Source of the DNA: Pseudomonas azotoformans
Lineage (GTDB): Bacteria; Pseudomonadota; Gammaproteobacteria; Pseudomonadales; Pseudomonadaceae
Reading direction: 5' to 3'
DNA: 64,000 nucleotides
Assembly: GCF_900103345.1 (NCBI RefSeq)
Contig: NZ_LT629702.1
Coordinates: forward strand, 806,001-870,000
A program made the position numbers and the translations under genes. Within the stretch, counting starts at the first letter, position 1. The number at the start of each line of letters is the position of its first letter. Of this stretch, positions 17,792 to 25,690 are shown in pieces. A model generated the notes under the pieces. The model was not told where the DNA came from, made no database searches, and worked only from the letters and a program-made list of their open reading frames with translations.

Positions 17792-18700
17792 ATGAATCGC
17801 AACGACCTGCGCCGCGTCGACATGAACCTGCTGGTGATTTTCGAAGCGTTGATGTTCGAGAAGAACCTGACCCGGGTCGCCGAAAAACTCTTCATGGGCC
17901 AACCGGCGGTGAGTGCGGCATTGGGACGTTTGCGCGATCTGTTCGACGACCCGTTGCTGCTGCGCAACGGGCGGGGCATGGAGCCCACGCCACGCGCCGT
18001 GGCGATACTCAAGGAGTTGCAACCGGCCATGGACACCATTTCCGGCGCGGTCAGCCGTGCCAAGGATTTCGACCCTTCCACCAGTTGTGCGGTGTTCCGC
18101 ATTGGCCTCTCCGACGATGCCGAATTCGGTCTGTTTCCGCCGCTGCTCAGTCAATTGCGCGAAGAGGCGCCGGGTATTGTCGTGGTGGTGCGTCGGGCCA
18201 ATTACCTGTTGATGTCATCGCTGCTGGCCAGCGGCGAGATTTCGGTGGGGGTGAGCTACACCACGGAATTGCCGGCGAATGCCAAGCGCAAGAAACTGCG
18301 GGATATTCCGTGCAAGGTCTTGCGTGGGGATGACGGCGTTGAACCGCTGACCCTCGAAGAGTACTGCGAACGGCCCCATGCGATGGTGTCGTTTTCGGGG
18401 GACTTGAGCGGCAACATCGACCTGGACCTGGCGCGCATTGGTCGTACGCGCCGGGTGGTGTTGGCGGTGCCGCAGTTCAGTGGGTTGCGGGCGTTGCTCG
18501 CCGGTACGCAGATTATTGCGACGGTGCCGGATTATGCGGCGTGTGCGTTGACGGAGGGGACTTCCTTACGAGCGCAGGATCCGCCGTTTGCGATTGATGC
18601 GGCGGAGTTGTCGATGGTGTGGAGTGGGGTGCATGACAATGATCCGGCGGAGCGGTGGTTGAGGGGGAGGATTGGGGAGCATATGGCTCGGGTGGTTTGA
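17792..18700 (+). CDS. LysR-family transcriptional regulator
   Basis: A 302-residue LysR-type regulator. The N-terminal winged HTH is clear: NDLRRVDMNLLVIFEALMFE, NLTRVAEKLFMGQPAVSAAL and GRLRDLFDDPLLLRNGRGME. The C-terminal part has the two-lobe substrate-binding style of the NodD/LeuO-like subgroup (AVFRIGLSDDAEFGLFPPLL). The ATG at 17792 fits the usual family start; an open extension of 30 codons upstream does not look coding. It is divergent from the short AraC regulator, and a 0.8-kb repeat-rich non-coding stretch follows, so no co-transcribed target is seen. Confidence 0.85.
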   Translation: MNRNDLRRVDMNLLVIFEALMFEKNLTRVAEKLFMGQPAVSAALGRLRDLFDDPLLLRNGRGMEPTPRAVAILKELQPAMDTISGAVSRAKDFDPSTSCAVFRIGLSDDAEFGLFPPLLSQLREEAPGIVVVVRRANYLLMSSLLASGEISVGVSYTTELPANAKRKKLRDIPCKVLRGDDGVEPLTLEEYCERPHAMVSFSGDLSGNIDLDLARIGRTRRVVLAVPQFSGLRALLAGTQIIATVPDYAACALTEGTSLRAQDPPFAIDAAELSMVWSGVHDNDPAERWLRGRIGEHMARVV

Positions 18701-18711
18701 CTGGTTTGACT

Positions 18712-19383
18712 GAGTACATATCCGTTGCTTCGGTAACGGCGGCTTATGGTTCCGCTCTTACAGCGGCTCACTTTTGGAAGGACCGGAATGCCGGCCCAGC
18801 CAAAAGTAAGCAAAAGGTCCTCGCCCCAACACTCGGCACCTCGCCTAGGCTCGGTGTGCCCTCACTCCGGCTTGAATCCGTGGGCCGCCGTCATGGGCCA
18901 TCCCTGGCCCAGGACGGCTAACCCGGCGTCCTGCCGGGTTACCCACGAATTCAAGCCTGCGTTCGGCCAGCGTGTTTGACGGGGCGATCCCAGATCAAAA
19001 GCAAGAGCGCGGCGGCCTTAGAGCCGACCGGATTGTATGGCCGGTACTCGGTCAAAGTGTGGGAGGGGGCTTGCCCCCGATGGCAGTGGGTCAGTCACTG
19101 ATGAGTTGGCTGACACACCGCCATCGGGGGCAAGCCCCCTCCCACAGTTTGATCTTCATGTATCAGTTGAAGGGTGGTTTGCTCTGGCTCTGGCTTTTGA
19201 TCTTAGGCGGCCCCCCAAATCACTGTCGGATTACGGGCACACCGAGCCTAAGCGAGGTGCCGAGTGTTGGGGCAAGAGCGCTTTGGTTACTTTCGACTGG
19301 GCCGGCATTCCGGCTTTTCGAAAGTGACCCGCCGTAAGGGCGGAACCATAAACCGCCGTTACCGAAATAACGGATATGTACTC
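18712..19383. repeat. Long imperfect inverted repeat (two ~150-bp arms) with an inner REP pair
   Basis: Arm 1 (18712-18861) starts GAGTACATATCCGTT and contains CCAACACTCGGCACCTCGCC. Arm 2 (19235-19383) is its imperfect reverse complement, ending AACGGATATGTACTC. About 370 bp separate the arms, and a further inverted repeat pair sits inside at 19059-19145. No convincing gene is in 18701-19494. The arms have the look of a dispersed Pseudomonas intergenic repeat; no transposase or target-site duplication is evident. Confidence 0.75.
19059..19145. repeat. Inverted REP pair (GTGGGAGGGGGCTTGCCCCC type)
   Basis: GTGGGAGGGGGCTTGCCCCC with CGATGGC follows at the left and its reverse complement closes the element at 19145. 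Two more elements of the same design occur at 47039-47132 and 60824-60914. This one is nested inside the larger inverted repeat. Confidence 0.88.
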
Positions 19384-19494
19384 AACCCCAGCCCCCAAAA
19401 ATTGGTCACCCACTCTTACCCCAAATTGGCTATTCCTCCCCCAAGGCCCGATGACTAACCTAGCCATCAATCCCCACCGCCTTGGAGCATCACC

Positions 19495-19932
19495 ATGCAA
19501 CCCCGTACCGATTTCTACACCGCCTCCCCAGACGCCATGAAAGCCATGCTCGCGCTGGAAGCCGCCGTCGGCAAACTGTCCATCGAACTACCGTTGCTGG
19601 AACTGATACGCCTGCGCGTCTCGCAGATCAACGGCTGTGCCTTCTGCCTCGACATGCACACCGCCGACGCCCGCAAAGGCGGCGAGACCGAACGCCGCCT
19701 GTACACCGTGTCGGCCTGGCGCGAAACGCCGTTCTTCACCCCGCGTGAACGCGCCGCACTGGCCTGGGCCGAAAGCCTGACCCTGATCAGCCATACCCAC
19801 GCGCCGGATGAAGACTTCAACGCACTGGCCGCCGAGTTCAGCCCCAAGGAGCAGGTCGATCTGAGTGTGGCGATCGCCACCATCAACAGCTGGAACCGCC
19901 TGGCCGTGGGTTTCCGCAAGATGCCCAAATAA
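19495..19932 (+). CDS. Carboxymuconolactone decarboxylase / AhpD-like family protein
   Basis: A 145-residue member of the CMD/AhpD superfamily. The redox motif is present as C48-A-F-C51 with His55 (INGCAFCLDMHTADAR), and LIRLRVSQ before it is typical of the group. Small members of this type are annotated as AhpD-like alkylhydroperoxidases with a thiol-based peroxidase role; activity here is inferred from the CxxC-H pattern only. GGAG lies 8 bases before the ATG. The gene ends 4 bp from the convergent AraC regulator gene. Confidence 0.85.
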   Translation: MQPRTDFYTASPDAMKAMLALEAAVGKLSIELPLLELIRLRVSQINGCAFCLDMHTADARKGGETERRLYTVSAWRETPFFTPRERAALAWAESLTLISHTHAPDEDFNALAAEFSPKEQVDLSVAIATINSWNRLAVGFRKMPK

Positions 19933-19936
19933 GGTC

Positions 19937-20707
19937 TCAACCTGATTTGAAATAGCCGCGTGGCGTGGTGCCGGTCATGCCCTTGAAGAAGGCGATCAAC
20001 GCGCTGTCGCTGGCAAACCCCAGTTCAAAGGCGCAGTAACCGAGGCTGCGCCCGGTGGCGAGCAACTCGATGACGCGCATCAAGCGCCACTGCTGGCGCC
20101 ATTGCTGATACCCCAGGCCGGTTTCTCGCAGGAAGATCCGGCCGATGGTCTTGGCGCTTGCGCCGATCTGCTTTTCCAGGTCTTGCAGCGTGGGCGGCAA
20201 TCGCTCCAGATTGGCCAGCAATGGCGCCAGACGCTTGTCCCGTGGCAATGGCAGGAGCAGCGGTTGCTCGGCCGCGGCCTGAATTTCTTCCAGGCACAAC
20301 GCCAACAAATGGGCATATCGGCCTGTGTGCCAATGGGTCTCGAAAGGGGCCATGGCCATCGGTTCCAACACGGCCCGCAACAAGCCGCTCACTTCGATCA
20401 CCCGCACCTGTGTCGGCAACTGTGCTGCGACCGCCGGGCTTACATACAGCGAGCGGTAATCGACGGTCTTGCTCATCATCGCCCGGTGATACACGCCGCA
20501 AGGTATCCATGCCGCCCGGGTCGGTGGCAGCAGACACAGTTGGTTGTCCAGGGTAATGCGGGTGCAGCCTTGCTGGGTAAACAGCAGTTGACCGCGCTGG
20601 TGCTGGTGCAGGCCGGAGTCGTGGTCGCCGAGCAGGGCGGCAATGCCAATGACGGGCGCCGGGTACTGGTCCGGGTCGAAGGATGCGTCGGCAGCGAGCC
20701 AGGCCAT
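19937..20707 (-). CDS. AraC-family transcriptional regulator (cupin + HTH)
   Basis: A 256-residue AraC-type regulator with an N-terminal cupin-like sensor (SGLHQHQRGQLLFTQQGCTR, AAWIPCGVYHRAMM) and a C-terminal HTH pair (LQDLEKQIGASAKTIGRIFL and GYCAFELGFASDSALIAFFK). It is divergent from the MFS transporter gene at 20807 with 99 bp between starts, the usual arrangement for a regulator and its efflux target. It ends 4 bp from the convergent AhpD-like gene. Confidence 0.86.
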   Translation of the reverse strand: MAWLAADASFDPDQYPAPVIGIAALLGDHDSGLHQHQRGQLLFTQQGCTRITLDNQLCLLPPTRAAWIPCGVYHRAMMSKTVDYRSLYVSPAVAAQLPTQVRVIEVSGLLRAVLEPMAMAPFETHWHTGRYAHLLALCLEEIQAAAEQPLLLPLPRDKRLAPLLANLERLPPTLQDLEKQIGASAKTIGRIFLRETGLGYQQWRQQWRLMRVIELLATGRSLGYCAFELGFASDSALIAFFKGMTGTTPRGYFKSG

Positions 20708-20806
20708 GGTTTGTCCGATTTCATGGGTAATTTGTCAAAGTCTGGATAATACCCCAGGCCGCGCTGCTTAGAATCCTCACGCTGTGTTCTCGTGAAGGAT
20801 CTTTCC

Positions 20807-21937
20807 ATGTCATCTAAATACTTGCTGGTGCTGGCCGTGGCGCTGCTGATGTTCCCGCAACTGGCCCAAACCCTCTACAGCCCGGCGCTGGGTAATATCG
20901 GCGAGGCTTTCGCAGTCGGTCCTGAACGGGCCGGGCAGGCCCTGTCGGTATACTCCCTGGCGTTTGCATTCGGCGTGGTGGTGTGGGGCCGGTTGTGTGA
21001 TGGCTGGGGTCGGCGCCCGGTGATGTTGGCCGGGCTGGGGTTGTATGTCGCCGCCATGCTGCTGGCCTTGAGTGTGAGCACCTTCAACGGCTTGTTGTTG
21101 GCCCAGGCCATCGCGGCCTTTGGTGCGGCAGTCGGTTCGGTAGCCACGCAGACGCTGTTGCGCGACCGCTTCCAGGGCGCGCAGTTGGCCCAGGTGTTTT
21201 CCATAATGGGCATTGCCTTGGCCGCCAGCCCGGCAATTGGCCTGTTCACTGGTGCGACGTTGGTCCAGGCCTTCGGCTATCGTGGCGTGCTCGCGGGCTT
21301 GCTGCTGATGGCAGCGATATTGTGGAGCGCTTGCCTGTGGGCCTTGCCCGAGACGCGGCCAGCGTTCTTGCCGAGGTCACCGCTGGGCGAGACCGTGGGC
21401 TTGATGCTCAGGGACGCCGGGGTATGGCGTTCCGTTGGCCTGGTGGCGGCGTTCAATATTGCGCTGTTTGGCTACTACAGCGTGGGGCCGTTTATCTTCG
21501 CGCGGCTGGGTTTTTCCGCTGCCGAATTCGGCTACAGCGGTGTGTTGCTGGCGCTTGGATCAGCACTCGGGGCGTGGCTGAACAAAGCCTTGCTCAAGCG
21601 TGGCCTGAATGGCGATCAGTTGGTGTTGGCCGCCGCCGGGCTGGCACTGCTGGGCGGCCTGTCAGTTCTGATGCTGCAGCACAGTTGGCTGTTCGTATGG
21701 CCTATGCTGCTGGTAGTGCTGGCATTTGGCATGGCGATCCCCAATGTACTGGGGGTCGCGCTGGTGGCTTATCAGGACCGCCTGGGCACCGCCGCTGCGG
21801 TATTTGGCTTGCTCTATTACCTGGTGATTGGCGCTGGGCTTACCCTGGTCGCCTGGGCACAGGACCTGGGCTGGAGCCTGTTGACCTGCGGCCTGGTGGC
21901 ATTGTGGCTAGCGGCGGCGCGGGGCTTCAGAAGTTGA
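20807..21937 (+). CDS. MFS transporter (Bcr/CflA-like drug efflux type)
   Basis: A 376-residue, 12-segment major facilitator. The motif-A loop between helices 2 and 3 reads GRLCDGWGRRPVMLAG, and LLRDRFQGAQLAQVFS follows helix 4 as in Bcr/CflA-type pumps. I chose the ATG at 20807 because AAGGA sits 7 bases upstream; the GTG 15 bases earlier is part of that RBS. The likely role is proton-driven export of a drug-like compound; the substrate is unknown. It is divergent from an AraC regulator. Its 3' end overlaps the convergent TonB receptor gene by 11 bp. Confidence 0.85.
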   Translation: MSSKYLLVLAVALLMFPQLAQTLYSPALGNIGEAFAVGPERAGQALSVYSLAFAFGVVVWGRLCDGWGRRPVMLAGLGLYVAAMLLALSVSTFNGLLLAQAIAAFGAAVGSVATQTLLRDRFQGAQLAQVFSIMGIALAASPAIGLFTGATLVQAFGYRGVLAGLLLMAAILWSACLWALPETRPAFLPRSPLGETVGLMLRDAGVWRSVGLVAAFNIALFGYYSVGPFIFARLGFSAAEFGYSGVLLALGSALGAWLNKALLKRGLNGDQLVLAAAGLALLGGLSVLMLQHSWLFVWPMLLVVLAFGMAIPNVLGVALVAYQDRLGTAAAVFGLLYYLVIGAGLTLVAWAQDLGWSLLTCGLVALWLAAARGFRS

Positions 21938-24080
21938 CCGAAGCACTCAGGCGCGCCGTCATTGGCGCGCCCTGGAACAGGTAGTCATCGCCCATGTACT
22001 CGCCCGCGTCGCGCCAGTAGCGCTTGTCGAACAGGTTGTCGACGCTCAGGCGGAACACCGTTTCATAGCCGTCCACTCGGGTGGTGTAGCGGCTGCCCAC
22101 ATTCACCACCGCGTAGTCCCCCACTTCCACATTGCCGCTGCGGTTGGCGTACTTCTTGGCGCTGTATTGCACGCCGCCCAATACCGCCAGGCCGTTCACC
22201 CACGGCAACGCATAATCGGCATACACACTGGCGCGCAGCTTGGGCACGTTGATCGCCTGGTGGCCTTCGTAGTCCGGCGTGCCGCTGCCGGTGACCCGTG
22301 CGCGAATCGCCGCGACGCTGGTTGCGATCTGCAGGCGCTCGGTGGCCCAGCCGTTGGCCGACAGTTCCAGCCCGGTGTTCTTTTGCTCGCCCTGTTGCAC
22401 GTAGTCGAATTGGCCAGTGCCATCCGGCTTGGCGTACTGGTAGGCCTGGCGGGTCTGGAACACGGCGGCGGCGAAGCTGATGCGGCGCCAGTCGTATTTC
22501 ACCCCGGCTTCGATTTGGCGTGAGGTGGTGGGGGCGAGGGTTTCGTCGGCGTTTCTGGTGGTCCACGGCGCCTGACCGCCCAGGGAAAGGCCTTTGCTGT
22601 AGCTGGTGTAGAGCGAGATATTTTCGACCGGCTTGTAGATCAACGAGGCCTGGGGCAGGAACACGTATTGCTGGGTGTGGCGTACCTGGTCGCCAGAGGT
22701 GCCGTCGAAGGCTTTTTCGTCCAGGCGCACTTCGCGGCCACCGAGGATGGTTTGCCATTGCTCGTTGAGGCGGATGCGGTCGGTGACGAACAGGCCGTAC
22801 TGGCGACTGTCGAGGTTACGATGGCTGTCGTTCAGCGGCTTGTCGGTGGGGGTGAAGGTTGGAGCGTCGGCGTTAATGTTGGTGCTGCCGATGTATTCGT
22901 TGACCGACTTGCGCTTGTCGACTACCCGGCGAAAGGCGCTGGTGCCAAACGTCAGTTCATGGCCCAGGCTGCCCGTGTTGAACAGCCCGGTCATGGCGGC
23001 CTGCACTTCGTCGTCGCGGCGGGTGTCGTCGGGGCTGCGGTAGTCGTAGACGTCGTAGTCGCCGGTGGGGCTGAAGAAGGCGGTGCCGCAATCGGTCACA
23101 TAGAAGCAACCATAGGCAAACGAGCTGTAATCGTCGATCACCACCTTGCTGCGCGCCGCACTGACGCTGCCTTTCCACTGGTCGCTGAAACGGTATTCAA
23201 ACTTGCCGTTGAGGTTCAGCGAATCAATGCCCACCTGCCTGGACCCGCTCTGATGCCCCAGCAGTTTTTTCGGCGAGGCACCGTGTGGCACCTCGGTGCC
23301 GCCCAGCAACTGGTAGCCCGGCACCGAGCGTTGCTGCTTGTTCTGGTATTCGGCGTCCAGTTGCAACACGGCGTCGGGGCTGATGTTCCAGTCGAAGGCC
23401 AGGGACACGAAATCGCGCTGGCCGTTGGCGTGTTCCACGTAGGAGTTAAGGTCTTCGTGGGCCACGTTGGCGCGCAGGCCGAATTGTTGCTCGCTGCCGA
23501 ACCAGCCGCCGACGTCGGTGGCGACGTAACCGCTGCCACGATCGTCGGTGGAGACGGTCACCGAGCGCACGTCTTCCGGGCGCTTGGTCACGTAGTTGAT
23601 CACACCGCTGGGCTCGGAAATCCCGCTTTGCAGGCCGGCCAGGCCCTTGAGCACTTCGACCTGCTGCTTGTTCTCCAGCGCGACATTCTGCTCGCCGGTG
23701 ATGGTGCGCCCGTTGATCTTGTAGCTGCTCGCCGCATTCAGCGAAAAACCGCGCACCACGAAGTTCTCGTAGTAACCGATGGGCGCATAGCTGTCGCCCA
23801 CCGAGGCATCGTTGCGCAGCACTTCACTGAGCAGGCGCGCTTGCTGGTCCTTGATCAGTGCGGCGTTGATCACGGTGATCGAGGCCGGGGTGTCGAGCAG
23901 CGCTGCCTCATCGAAGCCGCCCACCGAAGCGGTTTCGCTGCGGTAGCCGGATTCATCCTGGCCCTGGACCTTCACTGCCGGCAGTTCAAGGTCCGCCGCC
24001 AGGGTGTGACCGATGCCGCCGCTGATCAGCAAACCGAGGGCGAGACGTGAGGTGACGATGGGACGAAAACGCAAAACCAT
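21927..24080 (-). CDS. TonB-dependent siderophore receptor
   Basis: A 717-residue outer-membrane receptor. A Sec signal (to about residue 29, HTLAADLELPAVKV) is followed by the plug domain (LLDTPASITVINAALIKDQQ, NFVVRGFSLNAASSYKINGR, QVEVLKGLAGLQSGISEPSG, VINYVTKRPED) and a 22-strand-type barrel ending in the expected C-terminal Phe (RLSASVNF). There is no N-terminal signalling extension, so it is not a FecA/FpvA-type transducer. The motif set fits ferric-siderophore receptors, but the ligand cannot be told. I saw no convincing Fur box upstream. It is convergent with the MFS gene. Confidence 0.88.
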   Translation of the reverse strand: MVLRFRPIVTSRLALGLLISGGIGHTLAADLELPAVKVQGQDESGYRSETASVGGFDEAALLDTPASITVINAALIKDQQARLLSEVLRNDASVGDSYAPIGYYENFVVRGFSLNAASSYKINGRTITGEQNVALENKQQVEVLKGLAGLQSGISEPSGVINYVTKRPEDVRSVTVSTDDRGSGYVATDVGGWFGSEQQFGLRANVAHEDLNSYVEHANGQRDFVSLAFDWNISPDAVLQLDAEYQNKQQRSVPGYQLLGGTEVPHGASPKKLLGHQSGSRQVGIDSLNLNGKFEYRFSDQWKGSVSAARSKVVIDDYSSFAYGCFYVTDCGTAFFSPTGDYDVYDYRSPDDTRRDDEVQAAMTGLFNTGSLGHELTFGTSAFRRVVDKRKSVNEYIGSTNINADAPTFTPTDKPLNDSHRNLDSRQYGLFVTDRIRLNEQWQTILGGREVRLDEKAFDGTSGDQVRHTQQYVFLPQASLIYKPVENISLYTSYSKGLSLGGQAPWTTRNADETLAPTTSRQIEAGVKYDWRRISFAAAVFQTRQAYQYAKPDGTGQFDYVQQGEQKNTGLELSANGWATERLQIATSVAAIRARVTGSGTPDYEGHQAINVPKLRASVYADYALPWVNGLAVLGGVQYSAKKYANRSGNVEVGDYAVVNVGSRYTTRVDGYETVFRLSVDNLFDKRYWRDAGEYMGDDYLFQGAPMTARLSASVNF

Positions 24081-24398
24081 GGGGGCAGGGCCTTAAAGCG
24101 CGGGCGGGGGGGCGCATAAGCTAGGCATATCGGCCAGTTTTTACAAGTCTGAAAGGTGGTGGCTATTTGATGCCAATAAAGGAAATAAAAACATAGCTTT
24201 TGATGCGAATTCAATCCACGTCTGCGGCTTGTGGATTTCCCATGGGGGTCTAGTCTCTCGGCTCGAGGAGCGTTTCCTCGTCAGAAAAGGATGTCGCAGA
24301 GGACGGAGCTACCAGCCATTTGCTGATCGCTAAGCGATGGTCAAACCTCGGAGCATGTCTTTTTCTTTTCACTCACTCTGCTCGCAAAAGGAACTGCA
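24081..24398. other. Intergenic region between the receptor and the giant-protein operon
   Basis: About 320 bp between divergent genes. It is AT-rich near 24140-24210. I see no gene, no clear Fur box and no convincing hairpin terminator. It should hold the promoters of both the TonB receptor and the five-gene operon that starts at 24399. Confidence 0.5.
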
Positions 24399-24782
24399 AT
24401 GACTTCTCATCAAAAGCTGGACGAATTCTCCGTCGCCGCCTTTGCCGCGGCCAATCTGAAAATCACCTACGTCTTGACCTCGACGATCAGCATCGTCACG
24501 GAGGTGAGCGGCGATGCTCGTCAGAATGCGACGGTCACGATCATGAATGGCAGCCAGCAGGTGTGGAACGCGACGATGACCCAGGCTGAACCGACCGCGA
24601 CTATCGGGTCCAATCTGATCATTGGGTCGGTGACCATCAAGGCTGGCGGCACATTCACCCTGCAAATTCCGACCGTGACTCAACCGGGCAGCATGACGGC
24701 GGCTTTGACGTTGATCACACCGAACAACCCAGGCGGCATTCCCTTCAATGCGCAGGTGGCGCAGTGGCCACTTAGTTCCTGA
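24399..24782 (+). CDS. Unknown small beta-rich protein, first gene of the giant-protein operon
   Basis: A 127-residue protein I do not recognise. It has no signal peptide, no membrane segment and no Cys. The sequence alternates hydrophobic and polar residues (SVTIKAGGTFTLQIPTVT), as in a beta-sandwich. Its last ~50 residues, ending FNAQVAQWPLSS, align by eye with two segments of the next protein (ending YPLRGMVCDWPAT and SSVANWQLPGA), so the two share a module. AAGGA lies 6 bases before the ATG. A hairpin at 24798 and 130 bp separate it from the next gene. A structural or carrier role is possible, but nothing shows it. Confidence 0.65.
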   Translation: MTSHQKLDEFSVAAFAAANLKITYVLTSTISIVTEVSGDARQNATVTIMNGSQQVWNATMTQAEPTATIGSNLIIGSVTIKAGGTFTLQIPTVTQPGSMTAALTLITPNNPGGIPFNAQVAQWPLSS

Positions 24783-24797
24783 TCCAGAACTGTCGGG

Positions 24798-24816
24798 CAC
24801 GGCCGTCATGGCCGTG
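24798..24816 (+). other. Hairpin between the first and second genes of the operon
   Basis: CACGGCC and GGCCGTG form a perfect 7-bp stem around GTCAT, 15 bp past the stop of the first gene. There is no U-tract. It could be a processing site or partial attenuator that makes the small first protein more abundant than the large ones downstream. Confidence 0.4.
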
Positions 24817-24912
24817 TGTCGGCAGTGGGTTCACGCTGTTAGCCCCATGAGTCAAGGATGACAGGGAGAGACGCGATGCGTGCTGCCGCTTCACGGTCAG
24901 GGAGACCTGCAT

Positions 24913-25662
24913 ATGCCTGCCTTACCTCCGCCAGAGGGGTCTTCACCGATACTTCTGCCAGCGTCCGCAGTGATCAGCAAACCCCTGGGTTCCGAAGAAA
25001 TACTCAAACTGTTTACCGATGTGCCTCCCGTCCACGTCCAGGTCGGGCCGCTGTCCATCAGCGTCCAGGCCGATGCTTCCCGGGGGCAGGCGGTGGTCGG
25101 CGCCACGCTGCTGGGCACGTTGTTGGCCAAACAGTTGCTGTGTTTTCTCGAGCCGGTGCTGACCTTGGACATTGCCTTGGCCGACAGCACTGCCAAGGGC
25201 ACCCTGACGCTGAATTTGCAAGGCACCCAAGGCTACGCTTCGGTGACGGCGGATGTCATCGCTACTCAGGCCGCAACCGCTTACCCGCTACGGGGCATGG
25301 TGTGCGACTGGCCGGCCACGATAGAGCCCGTGGTGGGCGAGTATCGAGTGATGTTGACCAGCGAACTGAGCACGTTGACAACCGTGCGGGGGGCGGCGGC
25401 GAATATCGCCGGCTTTGCCTTCTACGCAGGTTCCACCTTGATGACGCAGACCGAAGCCACGCAATTTGCGCCGTTGCAGATTTTCCCCGATGCGATCGAG
25501 TCGGGCGACATCAAGATATTGCCCGCCGCACAGGTCTCCCTGTTCATCCCCACAACGATCAGCACCGGCTGGTTATGGCTACAGGCGACATTTTCTTCAT
25601 CCACCACCCCGCCAACGCAAGTCTCTTCGTCGGTCGCCAACTGGCAATTGCCGGGCGCCTGA
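24913..25662 (+). CDS. Unknown beta-rich protein with two copies of the module of the preceding gene
   Basis: A 249-residue protein I do not recognise, with no signal peptide. I chose the ATG at 24913 (MPALPPPEGSS), which has GGGAG 8 bases upstream. Two segments resemble the C-terminal half of the 127-residue protein: residues ~96-137 (GTLTLNLQG...SVTADVIATQ...YPLRGMVCDWP) and ~199-249 (DIKILPAAQVSLFIPTTIST...SSVANWQLPGA). The shared pattern is G-T-hydrophobic-T-L, S-x-T-A, then V-x-x-W-x-(L/P). This suggests a tandem duplication of a ~120-residue beta-sandwich unit. The next gene starts 28 bp on. Confidence 0.65.
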   Translation: MPALPPPEGSSPILLPASAVISKPLGSEEILKLFTDVPPVHVQVGPLSISVQADASRGQAVVGATLLGTLLAKQLLCFLEPVLTLDIALADSTAKGTLTLNLQGTQGYASVTADVIATQAATAYPLRGMVCDWPATIEPVVGEYRVMLTSELSTLTTVRGAAANIAGFAFYAGSTLMTQTEATQFAPLQIFPDAIESGDIKILPAAQVSLFIPTTISTGWLWLQATFSSSTTPPTQVSSSVANWQLPGA

Positions 25663-25690
25663 ATGCGTTGCCCAGAACCAGGATCTTGTG

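Noticed and set aside
18701..19494. An insertion sequence
   Set aside because: There are long inverted arms, but no transposase frame and no evident target-site duplication.
22668..24050. A 460-codon plus-strand open frame
   Set aside because: Antisense to the TonB receptor gene; no recognisable motif.
24081..24240. A Fur box before the TonB receptor
   Set aside because: The region is AT-rich, but I found no stretch resembling the 19-base GATAATGATAATCATTATC consensus.
25466..25690. A 75-codon N-terminal extension of the 1213-residue protein
   Set aside because: It overlaps the 3' end of the preceding gene in another frame, is Arg/Pro/Ser-rich, and a proper RBS precedes the ATG at 25691.
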